This document shows positions 58,149 through 64,000 of a stretch of DNA of 64,000 nucleotides, one piece after another; position 1 is the stretch's first letter; every line of letters begins with the position of its first letter. The stretch is from Kitasatospora arboriphila. Lineage in GTDB: Bacteria; Actinomycetota; Actinomycetes; Mycobacteriales; Mycobacteriaceae. The DNA lies in contig NZ_JNYV01000001.1 in the NCBI RefSeq assembly GCF_000717275.1, positions 372,001-436,000 of the forward strand. The letters are read 5' to 3'. Below the pieces are notes generated by a model that was not told the origin of the DNA, did no database searches, and was given only the letters and a program-made list of their open reading frames with translations. The translations under genes and the position numbers were made by a program.

Positions 58149-59957
58149 TCAGGACTCGGCGGGTGTCGGCGACTTCACGGCCTGTTTGTCCTTGGGCGCC
58201 GGAGGCTTCGCGTCGATTCCCGACTCCTTGCGTTGGGCCGGCGTAATCGCGGCGGGCGCGTCGGTGAGCGGATCGATGCCTCCCCCGGACTTCGGGAACG
58301 CGATGACGTCGCGGATCGACGGTTGCCCGGCGAGCAGCGCCGTGATCCGGTCCCATCCGAAAGCGATGCCGCCGTGGGGCGGGGCTCCGTATGCGAAGGC
58401 GTCCAGCAGGAATCCGAACTTCTCCTGCGCTTCCTCGGCACCGATGCCCATGATCTTGAAGACGAGTTCCTGGACCTCGCGCCGGTGGATACGTATCGAT
58501 CCGCCACCGATCTCATTGCCGTTGCAGACGATGTCGTAGGCGTACGCCAACGCGGATCCGGGGTCGGATTCGAGCACCCCGAGCGATTCGGGCTTCGGAG
58601 AGGTGAAGGCGTGGTGCACAGCGGTCCATGCGCCCGAGCCGACGGCCACGTCACCGCTGGCGGTGGCATCGTCGGCCGGCTCGAACAGTGGCGCGTCCAC
58701 CACCCACGTGAACGCCCAGTCGCCGTCCCTGATCAGGCCGAGACGTTGGGCGATCTCGCCGCGCGCTGCACCGAGTAGGGCACGCTGTGCTTTGGCGGGC
58801 CCGGCGGCGAAGAACACACAGTCACCGGGGGTCGCGCCGACGTGGGCGACCAGACCGGCCCGCTCGTCCTCGGACAGGTTCTTGGCCACCGGCCCACCGA
58901 GCGAACCGTCTTCTTGGACAAGCACATACGCCAACCCCTTGGCGCCGCGCTGCTTCGCCCACTCCTGCCAGGCGTCGAGCTGTCGCCGTGGCTGGCTTGC
59001 GCCGCCCGGCATGACAACGGCACCCACGTAGGGAGCCTGGAACACCCGGAACGGAGTGTCCTTGAAGTAGTCGGTGCACTCCACCAGCTCGAGTCCGAAT
59101 CGCAGGTCCGGTTTGTCGCTGCCGAACCGGCGCATCGCCTCGGCGTAGGTGATCCGCGGGATCGGCGTCGGAAGGTCATAGCCGATCAGCTTCCACAGCG
59201 CGACGAGGATCTGTTCTGCCACGGCGATCACGTCGTCCTGCTCGACGAAGCTCATCTCGACGTCGAGCTGGGTGAACTCGGGCTGGCGGTCGGCGCGGAA
59301 ATCCTCGTCGCGGTAGCAGCGGGCAATCTGGAAGTACCGCTCCATCCCGGCGACCATCAGCAGCTGCTTGAAGAGCTGTGGACTCTGCGGTAGCGCATAG
59401 AAGGTGCCGGGCTGCAACCGTGCCGGCACCAGGAAGTCGCGGGCGCCTTCGGGTGTGGATCTGGTCAACGTCGGGGTCTCGATCTCCACGAAGTCTTGAT
59501 CGAGCAGGACAGTACGCGCGGCGTTGTTCACCTTCGAACGGAGCCGCAGGGCCGCACCGGGGCCTTCGCGGCGGAGATCGAGATACCTGTACTTCAGACG
59601 CGCTTCCTCGCCGGGGCTCTCGTCGAGTTGGAACGGCAGTGGCGCGGATTCGTTGAGCACAACGAGTTCGGTGGCATTGATCTCGATCGAGCCCGACTCC
59701 AGGTTCGGGTTCTCACTGCCCTCGGGTCGCTGCTCGACGAGTCCGGTGACCTGCACGCAATATTCTGCGCGGAGCCGGTGCGCCGGCGTGGCCACCGCCT
59801 CGTCGCGGAAAACCACCTGTGCGAGCCCGGAGCTGTCGCGCAGATCGATGAAGATGACCCCGCCATGGTCGCGGCGTCGCGCCACCCAACCGGTCAACGT
59901 CACGGTCTGTCCGGCGTTCTCGGCCCGTAACGATCCGGCGAAATGGGTGCGCAGCAC
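58149..59957 (-). CDS. aspS: aspartyl-tRNA synthetase (bacterial type, probably non-discriminating)
   Basis: Charges tRNA-Asp and, in bacteria of this group, probably also tRNA-Asn for GatCAB amidation (inferred from mycobacteria). 602 residues: an anticodon OB-fold ([21 protein letters not shown]), class II motif 2 ([20 protein letters not shown]), the bacterial GAD insertion domain, motif 3 ([17 protein letters not shown]) and a Lys/Pro-rich tail. The frame extends 8 codons upstream, but GTG 59957 has GAGAGGAA four bases before it and gives [11 protein letters not shown]. Confidence 0.97.
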   Translation of the reverse strand: MLRTHFAGSLRAENAGQTVTLTGWVARRRDHGGVIFIDLRDSSGLAQVVFRDEAVATPAHRLRAEYCVQVTGLVEQRPEGSENPNLESGSIEINATELVVLNESAPLPFQLDESPGEEARLKYRYLDLRREGPGAALRLRSKVNNAARTVLLDQDFVEIETPTLTRSTPEGARDFLVPARLQPGTFYALPQSPQLFKQLLMVAGMERYFQIARCYRDEDFRADRQPEFTQLDVEMSFVEQDDVIAVAEQILVALWKLIGYDLPTPIPRITYAEAMRRFGSDKPDLRFGLELVECTDYFKDTPFRVFQAPYVGAVVMPGGASQPRRQLDAWQEWAKQRGAKGLAYVLVQEDGSLGGPVAKNLSEDERAGLVAHVGATPGDCVFFAAGPAKAQRALLGAARGEIAQRLGLIRDGDWAFTWVVDAPLFEPADDATASGDVAVGSGAWTAVHHAFTSPKPESLGVLESDPGSALAYAYDIVCNGNEIGGGSIRIHRREVQELVFKIMGIGAEEAQEKFGFLLDAFAYGAPPHGGIAFGWDRITALLAGQPSIRDVIAFPKSGGGIDPLTDAPAAITPAQRKESGIDAKPPAPKDKQAVKSPTPAES

Positions 59958-60073
59958 AGTGTTCCTCTCGATTGCGGTCAAACACTTCGGTGGCTGAAGG
60001 GTTTTGTATCGTGCAACATCCTACGGGCGCCGCATTCGAGAGAGAACGCACCTGCTCGTGCCATGCTTGGCGA

Positions 60074-60934
60074 ATGACTTTCCAAGGTGGCGGTCCACTC
60101 GACACAGGCAACGTCTCCGGCGGCGGCGGAGGTCGTGGCCGGCTGGCCCTCGGTGGCGGCGCGGGACTGATCGTCATCGTCGTGGCGGCACTGCTCGGGA
60201 TCGATCCGAACGCCATCGGCCTCGGTGGTGACGACACCGGTTCGAGTACCTCCTCGCAGCAGTCGGCGATCGACGAGCACATCCAGAGCTGCACCATCGA
60301 GAAGGCCAACGTCGACACCGTGTGCCGAATCGTCGCGACCACCAACAGTCTCGACCGCGTGTGGGGCGACATCATGCCGGGATACGAACCGCCGCAGACA
60401 AAGATCTTCTCCGGCAGCGTCGACACCGCGTGCGGGCCGGCCACCTCCGACGTCGGACCGTTCTACTGCCCGGGTGATCAGACCGCCTATTTCGACCCGA
60501 CCTTTTTCGACGTGCTGAGCGATCAGCTCGGTGGTAGCGACGGCCCGCTGGCACAGGAATACGTGGTTGCCCATGAGTACGGCCACCACATCGAGTACCT
60601 CACCGGCGCTCTGGAGAAGGGTCAGCGCATGGGGGCCGCCGGCCCGACGTCGGGATCGGTGCGGATCGAGCTCCAGGCCGACTGCCTGGCCGGCGTGTGG
60701 GCGTTCAACGCAGACAAGGGCCCGGACGCGATGCTGGCGCCGCTCACCCAGCAGCAGATCTCCGACGTGATCCAGACGGCGAAGGCCATCGGAGACGACG
60801 CCATCTCGGGCGACAGTTCCAATCCGGAGGGATGGACACACGGTTCATCGGACCAGCGGGTGCGATGGTTCAACGTGGGATATGACCGCGGCGATGCAGC
60901 GGCATGCGACACCTTCGCGGCGGGCAGCCTGTGA
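60074..60934 (+). CDS. YpfJ-type neutral zinc metallopeptidase
   Basis: 286 residues: a Gly-rich N-terminal head, one membrane helix (about 26-43), a Ser/Thr-rich spacer and a metallopeptidase domain facing outwards. Zinc ligands His167 and His171 with catalytic Glu168 are in VVAHEYGHHIEYL; Glu199 in RIELQADCLAGVW is the likely third ligand. Four conserved cysteines are seen (ACGPATSDVGPFYCPG among them). The substrate is unknown. ATG 60074 was chosen over an upstream 34-codon extension. Divergent from aspS; its stop overlaps the next gene (GTGA). Confidence 0.92.
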   Translation: MTFQGGGPLDTGNVSGGGGGRGRLALGGGAGLIVIVVAALLGIDPNAIGLGGDDTGSSTSSQQSAIDEHIQSCTIEKANVDTVCRIVATTNSLDRVWGDIMPGYEPPQTKIFSGSVDTACGPATSDVGPFYCPGDQTAYFDPTFFDVLSDQLGGSDGPLAQEYVVAHEYGHHIEYLTGALEKGQRMGAAGPTSGSVRIELQADCLAGVWAFNADKGPDAMLAPLTQQQISDVIQTAKAIGDDAISGDSSNPEGWTHGSSDQRVRWFNVGYDRGDAAACDTFAAGSL

Positions 60935-62565
60935 CCCGGGAGGCCACCGGGATCGACCGGATCGCGGAGGGATTCCTGGAACGGTCGTGCGCACTCAATC
61001 CCATCGAGGCCACGCATCTCGGTGTCGTCGGCCACGATCACCGGCTCACCGACTTCTCCCCTGCCGGTGAGGAAGAGCGGGCCATCGCCCGGCGGGACAC
61101 CATCGCGGCACTCGCGGCCGAGGCACTCGCCGACGATGTCGACCGGGTGACGGTGGCGACCATGACCGACCAGTTGAGCCGGTCGCTGGCCGTCGACGAT
61201 GCGGGATTGCGGACCGGTGAGGTGAACGTCATCGAATCGCCGTTGCAGGCGGTCCGCGACGTCTTCGACCTGATGGCCACCGACTCGCCCGCCGACCAGG
61301 ACGTGTTCTTGGCCCGGCTCGATCAGGTCCCGAGCTGCGTGGAGTCCATCATCGAAGGGATCCGGGCCCGCCTGTCGTCCGGACCCGCCCTGACCAGACG
61401 GCAGGTCGAATTGGTTGCGGCTCAAGCCGATACCGCCACCTCGTCGATCTTCAGCAATGCGACGGCGATCGAGTCCACAGACCGCGTCGATCTGCTCGAC
61501 GACCTGCGCGGACAAGTGGGTGCAGTGATGACGCGGCTGGCGGCCGTCCTACGCGACGACGTGCTGCCCCGCACCACCGATGCCGATGGTGTGGGCCGCG
61601 ACCGCTACCGCCTGCACTCAGCGGAGTTCGTCGGTGCCGACATCGACGTCGACGATGCGTACGCGTGGGGCGTGGACCTGCTCGAATCCATTCTTGCCGA
61701 ACAACAGACGCTGGCCGAGGTGATCGCGCCGGGAGCTGGTGTCAATGGTGCGCTCGAGGCCCTCAACGCCGATCCGCGATACCAGATGACCGATCGGGAT
61801 GCGTTCGTCGCCTGGATGCAGGAGTTGTCGGACCGGGCCACCGCCGAGGTGGGCCGCGAACACTTCGACATCCCTGCCGATCTCACCGCACTGGAATGTC
61901 GCCTGGCACCGGCGGCCACCGGGATCATCTACTACACGACACCGAGCGAAGACCTCAGCAGGCCGGGGCGCATGTGGTGGTCGGTTCCGCCGCAGCAGAA
62001 GGTCTTTCACACGTGGCAGGAGACCACCACCGTCTTCCACGAGGGCGTCCCCGGACATCACCTGCAGCTCGGTTCGGCGATGGTCAGTCCCGACCTCAAC
62101 CGGTGGCGCAAACTGGCGTCGTTCACCTCCGGTCATGGTGAGGGCTGGGCCCTCTACGCAGAACGACTGATGGGGGAACTCGGCTGGCTCGAGGATCCGG
62201 GTGACCGGATGGGAATGCTCGACTCGCAACGACTGCGCGCCGCCCGGGTTGTCGTGGACATCGGGGTGCACTGCGGTCTCACCGCACCGGAGTCGGTGGG
62301 TGGAGGGACATGGGATGCCGACAAGGCGTGGACGTTCCTCACCTCGGCCGTCGCGATGGACCGCACCGTCCTCCGGTTCGAATTGAACCGTTACCTCGGC
62401 TGGCCCGGCCAGGCGCCGTCGTACGCGCTCGGGCAACGGGTGTGGCAGCAGGCCCGCGACAACTACTTGCACCTCAACCCCGGCGGCTCACTCAAGGACT
62501 TCCACCGCAAGGCGCTGGCGCTCGGCGGGGTCAGTCTCGATGTCCTGCGGTCCGAACTGACCTGA
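60931..62565 (+). CDS. DUF885 metallopeptidase-like protein
   Basis: A 544-residue, mostly helical protein of the DUF885 family. The putative zinc motif HEGVPGHHLQ is at residues 370-379 (an HExxxxHH arrangement), with FTSGHGEGWALYAERLM following it, as expected for the second metal-binding helix. No signal peptide, so it is probably cytoplasmic; substrate unknown. GTG 60931 overlaps the preceding metallopeptidase stop, so the two peptidases are coupled although one is membrane-anchored. Twenty-five bases after its stop the 21-bp repeat array begins. Confidence 0.9.
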   Translation: MTREATGIDRIAEGFLERSCALNPIEATHLGVVGHDHRLTDFSPAGEEERAIARRDTIAALAAEALADDVDRVTVATMTDQLSRSLAVDDAGLRTGEVNVIESPLQAVRDVFDLMATDSPADQDVFLARLDQVPSCVESIIEGIRARLSSGPALTRRQVELVAAQADTATSSIFSNATAIESTDRVDLLDDLRGQVGAVMTRLAAVLRDDVLPRTTDADGVGRDRYRLHSAEFVGADIDVDDAYAWGVDLLESILAEQQTLAEVIAPGAGVNGALEALNADPRYQMTDRDAFVAWMQELSDRATAEVGREHFDIPADLTALECRLAPAATGIIYYTTPSEDLSRPGRMWWSVPPQQKVFHTWQETTTVFHEGVPGHHLQLGSAMVSPDLNRWRKLASFTSGHGEGWALYAERLMGELGWLEDPGDRMGMLDSQRLRAARVVVDIGVHCGLTAPESVGGGTWDADKAWTFLTSAVAMDRTVLRFELNRYLGWPGQAPSYALGQRVWQQARDNYLHLNPGGSLKDFHRKALALGGVSLDVLRSELT

Positions 62566-62590
62566 CCACCGATCAGGCGCCCACCCCCGC

Positions 62591-62793
62591 CGACCGTGCC
62601 CTTGTCGCCGTCGACCGTGCCCTCGTTGCCGTCGACCGGGCCGTTGTCGCCGTCGAGCGGGCCCTCGTTGCCGTCGACCGGGCCCTTGTCACCGTCGAGC
62701 GGGCCCTTGTTTTGCTTGAGCGGGCCCTTGTCGCCGTCGACCGGGCCCTTGTCACCGTCGAGCGGGCCCTTGTTTTGCTTGAGCGGGTCCGTT
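62591..62793 (+). repeat. 21-bp tandem repeat array 1
   Basis: About nine and a half units of 21 bp, typically CGAGCGGGCCCTTGTCGCCG plus T. Thirteen bases, GAGCGGGCCCTTG, are nearly constant; the other eight vary among TCGCCGTC, TCACCGTC and TTTTGCTT. Units 5-6 (62675-62716) and 8-9 (62738-62779) are identical, showing a 63-bp higher-order duplication. The period is exactly two DNA helical turns and seven codons, so several frames remain open by construction. It is 25 bp past the DUF885 stop. Confidence 0.9.
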
Positions 62794-62817
62794 GGAGTCG
62801 TCAAGTCTTGCGAACGG

Positions 62818-62985
62818 CACGCTGAACGTGCGCAAGGGCCCGCTCAACGTGTGTAACGGCCCACTCAACGTGTGTAACGGCCCGCTCAACGTGCGTAACG
62901 GCCCACTCAACGTGTGTAAGGGCACGCTCGACGTGTGTAAAGGCACGCTCGACGTGTGTAAAGGCCCGCTCGACGGGCTACTCAG
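62818..62985 (-). repeat. 21-bp tandem repeat array 2, inverted relative to array 1
   Basis: About seven and a half 21-bp units such as CCCGCTCAACGTGTGTAACG plus G. Read on the minus strand each unit is GAGCGGGCCNTTACACACGTT, that is, the array 1 core followed by a different 8-base spacer. CAAGGGCCCGCTC at 62833-62845 is the exact complement of the core at 62697, 62718 and 62760. Units 6 and 7 are identical. The last degenerate unit runs over the stop codon of the small gene at 62978. Confidence 0.9.
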
Positions 62986-63157
62986 GCGGGTTCTCCGCCA
63001 CCGGCAGGCTAGGGGTGTGGGCCTGGCTCCCCCATGTGCGTCCGGTGAACGGTGCCGGTTCGGGGTCTCCGCTCACCGTGAAGGTGCAGGCAACCGACCC
63101 GGTCATGACCAGTGCGGTCAGCCCGGCCGCGCACCAGAGCCGGACCCGGCGGCTCAT
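62978..63157 (-). CDS. putative 59-residue secreted lipoprotein coupled to hisS
   Basis: An unrecognised short ORF read directly from the minus strand. The ATG at 63155-63157 overlaps the hisS stop as ATGA, and the TAG is at 62978-62980. The protein has a basic N-terminus (MSRRVRLW), a hydrophobic core ([16 protein letters not shown]) ending in a lipobox-like SVAC with Cys24, then a polar Pro-rich tail ending PVAENPPE. This is a plausible signal peptide II and a very short mature part. The overlap with hisS matches the coupling seen throughout the window, which argues it is real. Residue -3 is Ser rather than Leu, so lipidation is uncertain. Confidence 0.5.
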   Translation of the reverse strand: MSRRVRLWCAAGLTALVMTGSVACTFTVSGDPEPAPFTGRTWGSQAHTPSLPVAENPPE

Positions 63158-64000
63158 CGGCCTGCGGCCAGCTGCGAAGTCAGGTGGTGCACAACATCAT
63201 CGAGTGCCAGGCGCTGCTGGCTCCCGTTGCTCAGGTCCTTGAGCTCGACCTCACCGGAAGCCAGTTCGTTCTCGCCGAGAACCAGTGCGAACCGCGCGCC
63301 CGATCGGTCCGCCGCCTTCATCGCTCCCTTGAGTCCGCGACCGCCGTAGGCGATGTCGACCCTGACGCCGGCCGCCCTGAGCCTACCGGCAACCTCGACG
63401 AGGGCATCTTTGGCGGCGTCACCGAGTGGTACCCCGAACACCTCGCACCGTGCGTCCGTTGCCGCAGCGATCCCTTCGGCCTCCAACGCCAGGACCGTGC
63501 GGTCCACACCGAGCCCATAACCGATACCGGACAGCTCCTGCTTGCCGCCCAACTGCTTCATCAAGCCGTCGTAGCGACCGCCGCCACCGATGCCCGACTG
63601 TGCACCGAGCCCGTCGTGAACGAACTCGAAGGTGGTCTTCGTGTAGTAGTCCAGGCCGCGGACCAGCCTCGGGTTTTTTTCATACGCCACGCCGAGCCGG
63701 TCCAGGTGCCCGATCACCGCATCGAAGTGTTCCCGAGCCGAGTCCGACAGGTAATCGATCATCAAAGGTGCACCAGCCGTCGCCTCACGGATGTGCGGCC
63801 TCTTGTCGTCGAGCACCCGCAACGGGTTGATCTCTGCTCGGCGCCGCGTCTCTTCGTCCAGATCGAGTCCGAAGAGGAACTGCTGCAAGGCTTCCCGATA
63901 CTGAGGTCGGCAGGTGTCATCCCCGAGCGAGGTGATCTCGAGTCGAAAGCCCTTCAGCCCCAGGGCGCGGAAGCCCTCGTCGGCGATCGCGATGACCTCC
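63154..64000 (-). CDS. hisS: histidyl-tRNA synthetase, C-terminal two-thirds (5' end outside window)
   Basis: Charges tRNA-His. The last 282 codons are visible. Seen: the insertion region ([20 protein letters not shown]), the His-specific motif [33 protein letters not shown], class II motif 3 ([15 protein letters not shown]), and the C-terminal anticodon-binding domain ([40 protein letters not shown]). The frame is intact to the window edge. Its TGA overlaps the ATG of the small lipoprotein-like gene. The catalytic motifs 1 and 2 lie beyond base 64000. Confidence 0.97.
   Translation of the reverse strand, partial: EVIAIADEGFRALGLKGFRLEITSLGDDTCRPQYREALQQFLFGLDLDEETRRRAEINPLRVLDDKRPHIREATAGAPLMIDYLSDSAREHFDAVIGHLDRLGVAYEKNPRLVRGLDYYTKTTFEFVHDGLGAQSGIGGGGRYDGLMKQLGGKQELSGIGYGLGVDRTVLALEAEGIAAATDARCEVFGVPLGDAAKDALVEVAGRLRAAGVRVDIAYGGRGLKGAMKAADRSGARFALVLGENELASGEVELKDLSNGSQQRLALDDVVHHLTSQLAAGR

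Noticed and set aside
62463..62946. Several open frames across the repeat arrays on both strands encoding heptapeptides such as GPLDGDK or GPLNVCN
   Set aside because: A 21-bp period is a multiple of three, so open frames arise automatically in several registers. No ribosome site or independent start context is seen, one frame runs antisense into the DUF885 end, and unit differences include many amino-acid changes.
62591..62985. CRISPR array
   Set aside because: The repeat unit is only about 13 bp with 8-bp spacers that themselves recur, and no cas genes are present.

Overview
The window is a GC-rich chromosomal stretch from an actinobacterium of the order Mycobacteriales, most likely Gordonia or a close relative such as Williamsia or Rhodococcus. 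The evidence is the gene order, which follows Mycobacterium tuberculosis blocks Rv1382-Rv1445 and Rv2535-Rv2580, together with mycobacterial-type integration host factor, WhiA, an AspRS of mycobacterial type, frequent GTG starts and many ATGA/GTGA stop-start overlaps. It is almost entirely core housekeeping DNA. I see no tRNA, rRNA, CRISPR, prophage or insertion sequence.

Layout. (1) 1-3.4 kb: the 3' end of pgl, then a small accessory island: an MpaB/Lcp-type DUF2236 oxygenase on the minus strand, divergent from an ECF42 sigma factor and its DGPF/YCII partner. A promoter matching the ECF42 signature precedes the pair. (2) 3.4-9.7 kb: central carbon metabolism and export (gap-pgk-tpiA-secG-ppc, minus strand). 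(3) 9.8-14.8 kb: uvrC-rapZ-yvcK-whiA, every junction a 4-bp overlap. (4) 14.9-19.8 kb: rpe-ribD, an FMN riboswitch, then ribE-ribBA-ribH and a PH-like membrane protein. (5) 19.9-28.1 kb: mihF-gmk-rpoZ-coaBC-metK-priA-fmt-rsmB. The PriA has lost its ATPase motifs. (6) 28.1-29.8 kb: a 0.5 kb divergent regulatory region and an alpha/beta hydrolase. (7) 29.8-38.5 kb: the pyrimidine operon pyrR-pyrB-pyrC-(membrane protein)-carA-carB-pyrF, with a PyrR-binding RNA loop just upstream of pyrR. (8) 38.6-45.8 kb: efp-nusB, pepQ, a small four-helix membrane protein, and the shikimate genes aroE, a prepilin peptidase, aroC-aroK-aroB. The dehydroquinase gene aroQ, present at this locus in M. tuberculosis, is absent. 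(9) 45.8-53.3 kb: rarA, alaS-yqgF(ruvX)-mltG and a phosphotransferase. (10) 53.4-57.1 kb: a circularly permuted ATP-grasp/alpha-E fusion coupled to a transglutaminase, a conserved amidoligase-type system of unknown product. (11) 57.2-64 kb: a DUF389 membrane protein, aspS, a zinc metallopeptidase coupled to a DUF885 peptidase, and the 3' part of hisS coupled to a 59-codon putative lipoprotein gene.

The least conventional DNA is 62,591-62,985, between the converging DUF885 and hisS/lipoprotein transcription units. Two arrays of 21-bp repeats lie in opposite orientation and share a 13-bp core (GAGCGGGCCCTTG), so each transcript would carry a long imperfect hairpin at its 3' end. Other unexplained signals are the ECF42-type promoter at 1,691-1,717, 8- and 14-bp-armed palindromes at 40,961 and 6,533, and a compound inverted repeat in the mihF/hydrolase intergenic region. 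I ran no searches; homologies are by recognition of motifs and gene order.
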